A stretch of 64,000 bases of DNA from Persicaria tinctoria (GCA_037127255.1 JBANSL010000009.1:17683975-17747974); one strand, 5' to 3'; counted from the stretch's first letter, positions 21,744 through 32,150 are shown. Notes: generated from the letters alone by a model not told the origin. A program made the numbers and translations.

Positions 21744-23182
21744 ATGCCCGATTACCAGAGAAAGGCGCGAGCACTATCCAAAGCTTTCTTAAGTTTTTGT
21801 TTGACGGCTGCTCCCAGGAATGATAACCAGCAGGCGGACGCGTTGGCACGGTTGGGAGCTACAATGCCAGAGGAAGTAGGAAGAGAAGTGATTCTTGAAA
21901 GGATGAGTAACCGAAGACTTATTCAAGAAGTCTATCAGGTACAAGAAATAGAGATTGAAGACTGGAGAGCACCGATCGCGGACTATTTAGGCAAGGGTAC
22001 CCTACCTGAAGATAGAGCCGCTGCTAAGAAGATACTCATTAAATCCTCTCGGTTCACTATCAGGGAAGGAAAACTATACAAGAGAGGGTATTCCTTACCA
22101 GATCTATTGTGCATATCGTCAGAAGAAGGAAGTCAAGTAGTGGAAGAGCTGCATGATGGAGTTTGCTCGCATCACCAGGGGTGGAGAGCTGTTGTGGCCA
22201 AAGCAATCATGCTAGGATATTATTGGCCTACTATGAGACATGATGTCCAAAGTTATATACAGAAATGCGACGCGTGCCAAAGGTTCGAAAATCTGAATCA
22301 CCGTCCTTTTGAGACAATGAAGAGCATAACCGGAGCTTGCCCTTTTTCCGTCTGGGGAATGGACATTCTCGGTCCATTTCCCACTGCTCCCGGACAGTTG
22401 AGATATGTTTTGGTCCTGGTTGATTATTTCACTAAATGGGTGGAAGCCGAAGCGATGGGATTAATAACCGCGGAGAAGGTGAGGAAGTTTTTGTGGAAGA
22501 ATGTTGTTTGCCGCTTCGGAGTACCCGAGACAATAATTACAGACCATGGACCTCAATTTGATTGTGAAACAATCAGAGATTTCTGTGTCGGACTGGGCAT
22601 CAATCTTAAAATCTCATCCGTGGCTCACCCACAGACGAATGGGCAGGCGGAAACAACTAACCGACAGTTGTTACATGGGATACAAAAGAAACTCGGCAAC
22701 ACAGCAAAAGGGCGTTGGGCAGAACTTTTACCATTAGTACTCTGGTCCTATCGCACTTCAGCAAAGACCCCCACTGGAGAAACTCCATTTTCTTTAGTCT
22801 TTGGTATGGACGCGGTTATCCTAGTTGAGAGATTGATACCGTCAGCACGGATAATGGCATACGACCCGGACATCAATGATGAAGCACTGGAATTTGAGCT
22901 CCATCTCATAGAAGAACGCAGAATGACAACCGCTTTGAAGGAGCTAGAATACAAGAGGAGGTTGTCCAAGTATCAAGATAGACGAATTTCCCCGCGGCAT
23001 CTCAAGGAAGGGGATCTAGTGCTACGACAAGCTACCTCAGGGGGGAAGCTAGACCCCAACTGAGAAGGACCATATATAATCATCAAAGAAGTTCAAAAAG
23101 GCGCATATAAACTCAGCACTCCCAAAGGAATCATCCTGAAAAAGACTTGGGACGCGGACAATCTAAAAAAGTACTATGTGTA
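21744..23182 (+). pseudogene. Pol part 3 of the Tat element: integrase
   Basis: The end of RNase H (NDNQQADALARLGA) is followed by the integrase zinc-binding region (HDGVCSHHQGWRAV, then CDACQRF). The catalytic core comes next: WGMDILGPFP, VDYFTKWVEAEA, IITDHGPQFD, and NGQAETTNRQ with the DDE glutamate. A C-terminal GDLVLR region closes it. A TGA at 23061 (expected Trp, DPN-W-EGPY) interrupts the last 40 residues, which continue to KKTWDADNLKKYYV at 23182. Otherwise the frame is open for about 440 codons. Confidence 0.9.
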
Positions 23183-23289
23183 ATCACTAAATAGCTAAAA
23201 TGAATATAAAACTTAGTCGCCCCCGCAAGAATCAAATAAGGCGGTTAGAGGGCGCTTTCTATGATGATTCACACCTAAAGATGCTTCAT

Positions 23290-24112
23290 GTAAAGACATG
23301 AGATGCTGGAGCTTAGCTCCGCGTCAGGCCTCTGATCGAATCCGCATTCTCAGAGCAGATACTTCGTGTAAAGACCTGAGACGCTGGAGCTTAGCTCCGC
23401 GTCAGGCCTCTGATCGAATCCGCATTCTCAGAGCAGATACTTCGTGTAAAGACCTGAGACGCTGGAGCTTGGCTCCGCGTCAGGCCTCTGATCGAATCCG
23501 CATTCTCAGAGCAGATACTTCGTGTAAAGACCTGAGACGATGGAGCTTGGCTCCGCGTCAGGCCTCTGATCGAATCCGCATTCTCAGAGCAGATACTTCG
23601 TAGTAAAGACATGAGATGCTGGAGCTTAGCTCCGCGTCAGGCCTCTGATCGAATCCGCATTCTCAGAGCAGATACTTCGCAGTAAAGACCTGAGACGCTG
23701 GAGCTTAGCTCCGCGTCAGGCCTCTGATCGAATCCGCATTCTCAGAGCAGATACTTCGCAGTAAAGACCTGAGACGCTGGAGCTTAGCTCCGCGTCAGGC
23801 CTCTGATCGAATCCGCATTCTCAGAGCAGATACTTCGTGTAAAGACCTGAGACGTTGGAGCTTGGCTCTGCGTCAGGCCTCTGATCGAATCCGTATTCTC
23901 AGATCAGATACTTCATTAAAAGACCTGAGACGCTGGAGCTTGGCTCCACGTCAGGCCTCTGATCGAATCAGCATTCTCAGAGTAGATACTTCGTAGCAAA
24001 GTCCTGAGACGCTTGAAGCTTGTCTCCGCGTCAGATCTTTAATTTAATTTACGCTCTCAGAGATATTACTTTTTAAAGCATGGAACACTAGAGCTTGTTT
24101 CTGCGACAAATC
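23290..24112. repeat. 78-79-bp tandem array, 11 monomers, in the Tat element
   Basis: Monomers (GCTGGAGCTTAGCTCCGCGT, CAGGCCTCTGATCGAATCCG, ...) begin at about 23305, 23383, 23461, 23539, 23618, 23697, 23776, 23854, 23932, 24011 and 24088. The first seven are almost identical and the last three decay. Units of exactly 78 bp are 26 codons, so an incidental open frame exists at 23298-23603. Each unit contains a GAGCTNNGCTC palindrome and a TCCGCGT word. Tandem arrays in this position are known in Tat/Ogre elements and can seed satellites. Confidence 0.95.
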
Positions 24113-24319
24113 TCAAAATGTATCTAAACATTCTAAGATCTGAATTTCATGACGGATCACTATTGAGAGCAAAACAAAAAACGTTCTTCCAACTTTCCTG
24201 GAGCTCCCAAAAATTTCATAATTCTTGAAAGAAATCATAGCCATTAATCCATCATAAAAAGCAAAAAACAAACAAGGATGAAACACGACGCCGAATAAAA
24301 GAACCAAGCAGCTATTAGC

Positions 24320-24831
24320 TCACGCCCGCGGAGCGCGAGCAGGGATAATGCGAGTTCTTCCCTGACTTAAACGAAACCCATTTGAAGGAGGACCCTCTGA
24401 CTCCGAGACAACCCACTCCGCGTCTACTTCATCCCCTACAGCATCCAAGATCTGGACATCGAAGTGATTTCCTCCTTTATAGATAAAGGTTAAAGAAGAA
24501 CCAATGTGAACGCTGTGTGACTCAGCAAAGTCATTCCAACCACCCCCTAAAAAGGGAACTCCATAGTCTCTGCGCATAACCTCCACTGGGAAGTCACGAA
24601 GAATCCTAGTGGACAGAAGAACATTCCTAGGAAGATCTGGCCCAAGTCTATCTTCGAAGCATAGGGGCAAAGACTAACAAAAACAACATATTTTAAGGGA
24701 TGCTAACAGATAAACTGACTTGATAAAAAGAAAAAGTCAACAATAAACAAACTAACCAGACGGAGAAGTTGCTCAGGAAAACTAATCCTCTCAAAGAAGG
24801 ACCAAGGTAAACCAGCCATAGAAGGCATCAT
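24320..24831 (-). CDS. Two-exon B3-domain protein 1 (antisense in the Tat element)
   Basis: Exon 1, 24831-24757, encodes MMPSMAGLPWSFFERISFPE and QLLRL. The intron is 83 bp (24756-24674, GTTAGT...TTGTTAG). Exon 2, 24673-24320, encodes the rest of a B3 DNA-binding domain: LPRNVLLSTRILRDFPVEV, LGGGWNDFAESHSVHIGSSL and FIYKGGNHFDVQIL. Total is about 142 residues with no stop or shift. The pattern PWSFFxxI...PxxV...W.DF...H.(L/V).(I/V)G..L.F.Y.G...F matches single-B3 REM-type plant proteins. A TATA box, CTATATAAAAA, lies at 24875-24885, about 45 bp upstream of the ATG. It probably encodes a nuclear sequence-specific DNA-binding protein, carried as cargo. Confidence 0.85.
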
Positions 24832-24874
24832 GAAAGCACAACAACGAGTTTAATGGTTTCTTTCTCACACTCTC

Positions 24875-24885
24875 TTTTTATATAG
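24875..24885 (-). promoter_or_regulatory. TATA box upstream of B3 gene 1
   Basis: CTATATAAAAA on the minus strand, about 45 bp before the ATG at 24831. The sense B3 gene at 25968 has a TATAAAA at an almost identical distance, which supports both as real core promoters. Confidence 0.6.
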
Positions 24886-25178
24886 CAAAGATCTGGACAT
24901 GTGTCGAAAGGCAGAAATATTGGACAAATAAGTTTCAAATATCACATCATTGAGACAAGAACCACATGCACCATGCATGAGATAAACAGTAAACACTATT
25001 ACTGAATTTATCAGAAATCCTGTGAGGTGAACATCATGACAAATAGACCTCGAAAGACTAAAAAACAACATGCATAAATAGGAGGATCCCCAGAAGTAAT
25101 TGCCATAAGTTGGATAAACATCTACATTACAAAACAGATGGAGGAATCTAAAACCTTATTCCTCTAGGGCTAGATATT

Positions 25179-25651
25179 TTAAAAACCATTCGAAATTGTT
25201 TCGTGAGAAGCATGATCATCGTTATTTCCCCCACGCGGATCCACCACCTGAACTTCGAAGTGAGCCTCACCCATATGAGTGAAAATCATAGAGGCCCCCT
25301 GTTCAAAGCCATGAGAATCTACAAAGTCTTTCCATCCGCGGCCAAGGTAAAGAAGACCACCGTTACGCCGCTCTATGCAAACCAGGAAGTTGTGCAGTAG
25401 ATAAGATGAAAGAAAAACCTGACCAGGAATAGCGTCGGCATACTCCTCCTCAAACCGAAGTGGAAGTAGCTAAAAAATGAAGAAGTATTAGTTAAAAGTA
25501 AGCTCTCTAAAGATTTCCAATTTAGTTAACTCACCAATTGCAAGAACTGTTCTGGATAATCGATCGCTTGAAAGAAAGCCCAACGGGTTTCTGGCCCGAT
25601 AACCCCGTCTGCCCTAAATGACAGGGGAGGAACTATAATAGATCCTCGCAT
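25179..25651 (-). CDS. Two-exon B3-domain protein 2 (antisense in the Tat element)
   Basis: Exon 1, 25651-25535, ends TRWAFFQAIDYPEQFLQL. The intron is 65 bp (25534-25470, GTGAGT...TTTTTTAG). Exon 2, 25469-25179, encodes LLPLRFEEEYADAIPGQVFL, RRNGGLLYLGRGWKDFVDSH and GASMIFTHMGEAHFEVQVVD. Total is about 135 residues, uninterrupted. Exon structure, intron position (just after PEQ.L.L) and domain match genes 1 and 3, so the three are tandem paralogues. Downstream of the stop is about 350 bp without a gene. Confidence 0.85.
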
Positions 25652-25916
25652 CTCGATGAGATTGGAAAAAATAGTAAAAATCCCTTTACTTATCAGCCGC
25701 AGGGGGACGGTCAAAAAGAAAAAAGAAATACATGCATGACATGCAACGAGTGACACAACCATCAAGAGCACGCGTCCCACTTTTTCCGAGAAAAGTTAAC
25801 CAGATGTTGAACCTTTTCCCAAGATCGGTAAAAGTAAAGATACAGTAAAGGAAATTAAAAATTACTTGTTGGTAAAAAGCGAAGAAACCAAGGACAGGAA
25901 AACCTCATAAGACGAG

Positions 25917-25923
25917 TATAAAA
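25917..25923 (+). promoter_or_regulatory. TATA box upstream of the sense B3 gene
   Basis: TATAAAA on the plus strand, 45 bp before the ATG at 25968. Confidence 0.5.
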
Positions 25924-25967
25924 CACGCCCAAAACATCCATGAGTAATAAGCAATCCTAAAAACAAG

Positions 25968-26303
25968 ATGGATCCAAATCCAAAGCCCAGGGCTTTCTAC
26001 AGAGTCATTATGAGGGAAGAACAACTTCAAACCCTTCGCCTCCCTCTCATGTATGTTCTAATCGACGAAGACGCTCATACTCAGGCTAGGCTCTAGTCCC
26101 GCTCCAACCAGGAACACGAGGTGAAGGTAGACAAAGATGAAGATGACTTTTTCTGGTTAACCCAAGGGTGGCGCGACTTCACACAAGCAAATCGAGTCAA
26201 TGTCGGATCCGTGTTGATTTTCACCTACATGGGTGATTCTATCTTTGAAGTCGACGTTGTCAGCCCGGATAGCGAAGAAAATGGAGAGATAGGCCATCCT
26301 TGA
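25968..26303 (+). pseudogene. B3-domain gene 4, sense orientation, one nonsense codon
   Basis: From ATG 25968 the frame encodes RAFYRVIMREEQLQTLRLPL (B3 start), then a TAG at 26094-26096. It continues with FFWLTQGWRDFTQANRVNVG, VLIFTYMGDSIFEVDVV and SEENGEIGHP to a TGA at 26301. The B3 pattern is complete. The single TAG fits CAG-to-TAG deamination. Unlike genes 1-3 it has no intron after the first strand of the domain and runs in the retrotransposon's own direction. It would otherwise be a protein of about 111 residues. Confidence 0.75.
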
Positions 26304-26546
26304 TCTCCCAATAATTTCTCCGCGTCAACAATATAACAAGCTTAAAGGGATCCAGCCCCTGTGAAAGGTTTCTGTACGCAGTTTCTATTATTAATAATAA
26401 AGATCCCTCCTTTTATTTCAGCTTGAGAAAACACACGAGAATAGTAAGGAAATCATGAATTCCCTTCTTGCTTTATTTTATTCCACAAAAAAGCTTATAT
26501 CAAGAAACAAGCTTGAAAAACTCCAAAGGGATAACGCGGAAATAAC

Positions 26547-26987
26547 TCAATTAGAACTACACAATGAAGAAACTGAGTCCGAAGTAGCCTTGGGTTCATC
26601 CTCGACTTCACGACGCGGACAAACTTGAAAGGAAACATTGCCCCTATGAAAGAACATCATGGCACTTCCTATTCCCAGGTGATGAAGCATAAGGAATTCA
26701 TCCCAACCGTTGTCAATTTGAAAAAGACCGTTTTCACTCCAAGATACGGCCACAGGAAAGTCGCAGACGAGATAAGATGAAAGAAAAGCCCATCGAGGCG
26801 GGAGAGGACCATAATCAGCCTCAAACTGGGGAGGCATAACCTACATATTAGCAAAACCAAGGCCTAAGTTGAGAAAGCTCAAACTTCATTTAAAACAAAG
26901 TTAAAAGAAACTCACTAGCCGAGAAAGTTGTTCCACATTCTCAATCTTTTGAAAAAAGGCCCAAGGATTAAAGTTTCCTGGAGGCAT
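26547..26987 (-). CDS. Two-exon B3-domain protein 3 (antisense in the Tat element)
   Basis: Exon 1, 26987-26916, encodes MPPGNFNPWAFFQKIENVEQ and LSRL. The intron is 75 bp (26915-26841, GTGAGT...ATATGTAG). Exon 2, 26840-26547, encodes VMPPQFEADYGPLPPRWAFL, QIDNGWDEFLMLHHLGIGSA and MMFFHRGNVSFQVCP plus an acidic/Ser tail. Total is about 121 residues, open throughout. The domain is more diverged than in genes 1 and 2 but keeps W.(D/E)F, GIGSA and FFHRGN.SF. No clear TATA box is seen upstream. Confidence 0.8.
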
Positions 26988-27337
26988 AATACTTGCAGAA
27001 GCACGACCGGTTAACACAACTCAGGAGATAACAAAAAGATGGAGACCTGGGCCTTAAAAAGAAAAATTCATCCGAAAGAATAAAGACAAGTGGTGAGGAA
27101 ATTTTGAACACCAGGACTAACCCTTTCAACACTTGGAGAATTCGGAATATAAATATATAGATATTTACTACAGATAAAGCATGCAAGCAGCGCCAATGTT
27201 TTAGCCGGAGAGATCTTCAACATATTTTCAAAACAAAAGAAGTATCTCAATAATGCACCAAAAACCAGGAAACCATGTATAGATTCCCAATATCCTTAAA
27301 AAGTTTCATCCCACACAAAACCTAAAGCCAAAGTCTT

Positions 27338-29739
27338 TTAAGGAGTGGCTGCCTTCTCAACTTCTTCCTCCGCGTTCTCATCATCGTCATCTTCGGAATA
27401 AGAATCTTCCGCATCCATCTCCTCCTTCGAAAGCCCCCAGTCAGCACTATCCAAGCTAGGCTCAAATTTTTCCAAAGGAACACCGGGGTTGTTTGATGAA
27501 CGCGTAACACTCTGGTTGATCCCTGCAACCATTCCCTTCCGAAAATAACTAAAGCATTTGTCTTTCGAGATACTAGAGCCTTTTGAAGTCTGAAGACAAA
27601 CTTTCGCCACGGAGGACAAGAAGGAGAGACCGGCCTCAGTTTTGATCCACTCAGGGGATAGGTAGTTCAAACCCTCAGGACTCTGAAGCCATTGCAGGGC
27701 CACGTCTTGATCTGAGCGCGCCTTAACGGTGTCAAGCTCATGTTTAGTGATGGATAGCTCCTCACGAAGGATGGAGAAGTCTTCCTCCATTTTCTCAATG
27801 GTAGCCTGTTTAGTTTGAAGAAGCTTCCGTGAGACATCATCAGAAGCCTCTAGCTCTTTGACGCAGGAGACAGCAAAATTTGAAGAAATTTTTAAATCAT
27901 CATATTTCTTCTTTGAAGCTGCCATAGCCTCTTTTAGAGTTTGCACGTCCTCGTGAAGGTCAACCGATCTTTTCCTAAACTTTTCCACCGAGGCCGGACC
28001 CCCCACTGTATTCCCTAATATTCGAAGCTGGTGGTTCAGTTTTTTGATTTCCTCATCCTTCTTCTTAAGATCTTCCTCTCCGCATACCATACGTCTCTCA
28101 ACATCTGGTTGAATCACCCTCAACTACAAACATCAAGGTTAGAATAAGAAAATTTGAAGATAGGACGCGTCAAGACAAATAAGGAGAAACAATAAAAAGG
28201 TTTTTGACTTACCCACTGAATGATACGATCGAAGTTGGTGGAAAGAGTAACGGGGTCCAAACGCTTAACATATCCTTGCTCCGGGAAACAACGCTTCTTG
28301 GTTGGGAAAGCAAGGCCTTGAAGGTCAACTGGATCAAAACCTGGGATCGGAAATTCACGAAGGGTCGCCACACCCTCCAAAAAGAGCCCCTTTTTATCCG
28401 AAACTGATGGTCCAACAGCAATGGCAATCCTCCTCTTTTTAGATTTCGAAGACTCGGGCGCGGATGGACAAATGCGTTTCTCTCGAGATGCAGGAACCAA
28501 TGATGAAGACTCAACTAAAGCTCCAGTCTCGTCCGCGGCATTTGCATCAACATTTGACGCCACTTCTAAGGCCTGAGGAGGAACGGGAGGATCATTGAAA
28601 ATTTTCGGTTTTAACGCGGAGCAAAAAGGCCCTGGGACCGTTCGACAGTTAAAGCCTTGCCCAGATCTGTCGCGGACCAAAAACCATTTATATTTCCAAT
28701 TTGGCTTACTAGACAATCTCTCCATATACCTACAACTTGAGTTGCATTGATAAAATCTTGTGTCTTGAGTCCCCTTTTTTAAGGAAAAAATACTGAGCAT
28801 CAACTGCAATGAGGGAGCAACACCGATCTCCTTACATCTCATAATGAAACTGGTAAAAAACATCCAACCATTCGGAACAATCTGAGCAGGACTCAAGTTA
28901 TATTCCTCCAAAAACTTCGAGAAAAAAGGATGAAGAGGAAGTCGGAAACCCTGAGATAAACTAGCTGCATACACGACTAAACAATCTTCATAAGCGTCCA
29001 AACAACCACCTCCTTCCTCGGGAAGACAGAATTCAACATCCGCTGGCCATGGGAAGACTCGCGAGAGAGCATCAAGGTCTTCAAAGTTCAGAAGAATAGT
29101 GCAACCCCTCAATTTACTCACAGGGGATCTCCACGGATGAACCCTTTCAAGCACAATCGGGGGACGACTGGCAGGAGGTGGAAGAGGTTTGAAATCCCCC
29201 GAGAAAAGACAAGAATCTAGATCCCCTAAGTCATATACTGGGGTGTCCAGGTCGCTCAAATTCTCCTTAGAACGGATTACCTTTGGGCTTTCTGCTAAAC
29301 CGATTGGAGGAAGCTCATAGGGAATCCAAACCTCCTCCGACCCTTGGTCCGCCGACTGAGATATGGATGAAGCCTCCTCGTCCACAGATGAACTAGCACC
29401 TGAATCATCCACAACATTTGGATTTTCATCTTCCACGCATCCCTTCGAAGAAGAAGAAACCGAGTAAGGTGAAGAATAGTAATCAGGGTCAGAACGCTTC
29501 CGGCACCTTCTCACCTTAATAGGACTACCAGTAGGACCCATTCGACCTGGGGTAGACGCAGATGTAGAAGAAGATGACTCCGACGAGGAATCATTAGAGT
29601 TGGAAGAGGAACTCCCAGAAGAAGAAGAAAGTGTCTCAGGGGTCGGACGCGCTTGAGAAGATGAAGCAACGCCACTCCTCCACCCTTCATCCCTCTCAAA
29701 ATCTTCTAGCGAATCACGCTCCTTGCTGAGATCAGCCAT
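27338..29739 (-). CDS. Antisense two-exon ORF of the Tat element (PF04195-type 'putative gypsy type transposon' plus coiled coil)
   Basis: Exon 1, 29739-28213 (509 codons), starts MADLSKERDSLEDFERDEGW. It has a Ser-rich acidic N-terminus, then a block at about residues 225-365 containing LPLHPFFSKFLEEYNLSPAQ, IVPNGWMFFTSFIMRCKEIG and KPNWKYKWFLV. This is the signature of the PF04195 family found as an extra antisense ORF in plant gypsy elements. A KSKKRRIAIAV cluster may be a nuclear signal. The intron is 89 bp (28212-28124, TGG|GTAAGTC...TTTGTAG). Exon 2, 28123-27338 (261 codons), is in phase and encodes a Lys/Glu coiled coil, then LQSPEGLNYLSPEWIKTEAG and an acidic tail. About 770 residues, no stops. 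Function is unknown. The upstream ATG at 29811 is possible, but MADLS is the more usual start. Confidence 0.82.
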
Positions 29740-30258
29740 TTCTAAAGAAACTAGAAGAAAATTGTGCGAAGTTTTACTCATACAAAGTAAAATTTCATCC
29801 AAAAAACACATTTGGAGACAATTTCATACCCAAATCTACGATCTAAACGTCAAGAAATCAAGAAAATCAATATAGAAAACTCAAGAATAGCCTAAAACAA
29901 GAAAAAATACCTTGAAAAAATTGAAGAAAACCACCAAAAGCGTCGAGCAAACAGCCGGAACCCTAGAAAACCGCCGCCGGAAAACTAAGATAAAGATAAG
30001 GATTAAATTTCTTGAAAAGTGAAAGAAGACAAATGTTGGGTGAAAAAGAGAATGGAACGGGGTAACTTATAGGAAAATTACTGACGTTTAGAATTCCAAA
30101 CATAAATGGGCCTAATGGGCCCAAATTGGGCCATAACTCGATAAAGGAAAGGCCCATCAACCCCATCGGAATCAATAACGGCAACAAAGCTACAGATGTT
30201 TACATTTTTGTCGATCCGCGTCAATTACTAGACGGAATCAACACGGCCCGAGGAGCTG
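29740..30258. other. Leader of the antisense gene and 3' end of the Tat internal region
   Basis: No ORF worth calling is present. On the minus strand it is the probable promoter/5'UTR of the antisense gene (a CTATAAG lies near 30068). The purine-rich stretch just before the LTR (GGCCCGAGGAGC) is a weak polypurine tract. Confidence 0.4.
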
Positions 30259-30980
30259 TGACTAAACCAATATTAAAAACATCTGTCAGAACATGAAGAG
30301 CGCCAAAAAATTAAATAAAAAACAAACAAGAAACTCATATTATTATATTCCGCGGACAAAGGTCCAAAAATCCACTCAAATGCGATCATCCGCGGATGAA
30401 AAAGAACAGATACGTGGCAACCATGCCCACACCCCACGAGTATAAAACGTGTTGAAAGTTGAGCACCACGTGGCGCAACATGCAGGGGTATCAAAGATCT
30501 ATAAATAGGAAAAAACTTCATAGGTCGAGGAGGACTTTTTGGAAAGAGGGGGAGAGGGGAAGAGAGCGGAACAGGACACAGTGAACCCAGAAGAAAGAAG
30601 AACGAGAAGCTGTCATACGCGTGGAAAGAAACCTGATAAATTGAAAAGAGTCTACATCGTTCACAATGTCAAACTCCGCGGACGAAAACCCTGTCCGTCT
30701 TTAGTGTAAAATTCTATTAAGGACTGTTGTTAATAAATCTCAAGACATTCTACAACGACAGGTAAACGAGTCAAGTTTCCAAATTGTCTAGGAAAAACTC
30801 GATAAGGGAACCGTCCTTCATAATCAGCTTTAATTAACGTAACTTCCCGCGACACAGGTTGGGCCGCGTCGATTTTTTCAACGCGGGTCAGGTAAGTCCG
30901 TCGTGAAGATTAGTCATTTCATTAGGTAGGTTCCCGGGCCCCACTAAAAATGGTGGTCTCTATTGATCGGGGCTTTTTCA
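30259..30980 (+). repeat. 3' LTR of the Tat element
   Basis: TGACTAAACC...GGGGCTTTTTCA, TATA box at 30500-30507. It is nearly identical to 16825-17547 and is followed by the GATTA duplication. Confidence 0.95.
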
Positions 30981-31053
30981 GATTACAATTGATGGACAAG
31001 AATGGAGTCTTATTTGAGGCCCAAGCCACGTGGGCGCTGCAGATGCCACCCTG
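30981..31053 (+). pseudogene. Athila-like ORF copy 1, 3' part after the Tat insertion
   Basis: After GATTA the sequence continues LMDKNGVLFEAQATWALQMP and a TGA, identical at protein level to the C-terminus of the intact copy at 63195. Confidence 0.9.
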
Positions 31054-32150
31054 AGCTTATGGAGAAGAAGTTGGCCTAGCGACTATAAAGTCTAGAGCTT
31101 GTAACAAAACAATCAGATTTTAGGATTTTTAGATATTTTTGTTTTTGTTTTTTTTTGTTTTGAAACATTACTTCTGGATATTATCTGTATAACAAACTCT
31201 TGCCGGTATGAAAAAATTGCAGAAGTACTCGATGTCGACCACCCATGACGAGCAAATGAGCCTGTGGTCGAGGAAAGATCATCCTGAGACTTCAACTGTA
31301 CTCGAGATCGAGTAGATCTAGTCGACATCGACTACTCTCCTCGAGATCAACCACTTTTGCAGCAACTTCAACATTCAATTCCGACGTTCTGCACACATGT
31401 CTAGTGAGTCTCTTACCCTTGTTTTTATACAGCGAGGACACTGTAATGTTTAAGTATGGGGTGGGGGAAGGGCTTACTTTGTACATAGTTGATTTTATTT
31501 GACCATATGTGTGCATATTTAAAGTTTATTCTCGAATTGCTTATACATGACTATTTTGGATTCCATATTTTATCTATGTGCTTACACGTTTGTTGTCCAA
31601 AGGGCTTATAAAAATCACCCCCATTAAAAATTTTGATTAGTATCATGGAAGTTATATTGAACTCGACGATGCAAAATTGGATTCATTAGAGATATAGCAT
31701 GAAATTGCCTAGTAAAGAGAAGTCACAATGAAGTGCATTATTTTCTTGAAAACCATGAAAGGAGGTAAAATTTGAAGTTGCTTTTGACATGTTGCATGAT
31801 AAAAGGATGGAGGACTTTATATTTTCCATACAATGCTCATATTGTTTATATCCCCAACCATACCTGTGCTTATGCATCACAAAAGCCATATTTATGCCTC
31901 ATTTCATATATCGCTCCACATGATCTAAATATTGCCCATTCTTTATCTTATTCCCTCCGGGGATTATGTTGAGAATGGAAGTTACATTATGAAGATTATT
32001 ATATGACGTTTGTGTTGTTGTTATCATTATTTTGGAGTTTGGCAGGAGAATGATCATATTATGGAAAATTTAATGACTGACAGAAAATCCGGTCATCTCA
32101 GGAGATAAAGGTAGATCGACCCTGCCTGCGTTGAGATAATAGTTCCGCAG
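31054..32150 (+). other. 3' untranslated region of the Athila-like copy 1
   Basis: It closely matches 63196-64000 and, in reverse, 61384-61822. It includes the TTTAAGTATGGGGTGGGGGA phrase near 31449. TCGANNTCGA words occur near 31228, 31300 and 31322. No gene is seen; the small frames are not conserved between copies. Confidence 0.75.

Larger units (their letters stand above)
16825..30980 (+). mobile_element. Complete Tat-lineage Ty3/gypsy LTR retrotransposon carrying B3 genes
   Basis: It is bounded by near-identical LTRs (16825-17547 and 30259-30980, TG...CA) and a 5-bp target duplication GATTA (16820-16824 and 30981-30985). Removing it restores the reading found uninterrupted at about 63115 in the second Athila-like copy. 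The LTRs differ at only about 7 of 722 positions by eye, so the insertion is recent. Order: LTR, primer site, gag, protease, RT, RNase H, integrase, 78-bp tandem array, B3 gene cluster, antisense PF04195-type gene, LTR. A second RNase H-type domain upstream of integrase, the extra antisense ORF and the 3' tandem array all fit the Tat/Ogre/Retand lineage. Length is about 14.2 kb. Confidence 0.93.

Noticed and set aside
23298..23603. ORF with a repeated 26-residue peptide (RWSLAPRQASDRIRIL...)
   Set aside because: It is open only because four monomers are exactly 78 bp. The next units are 79 bp and shift frame, and the opposite strand is equally open. A satellite artefact, not a gene.
23290..24112. 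CRISPR-like array of regularly spaced repeats
   Set aside because: The units are head-to-tail monomers without unique spacers, inside a plant LTR retrotransposon.
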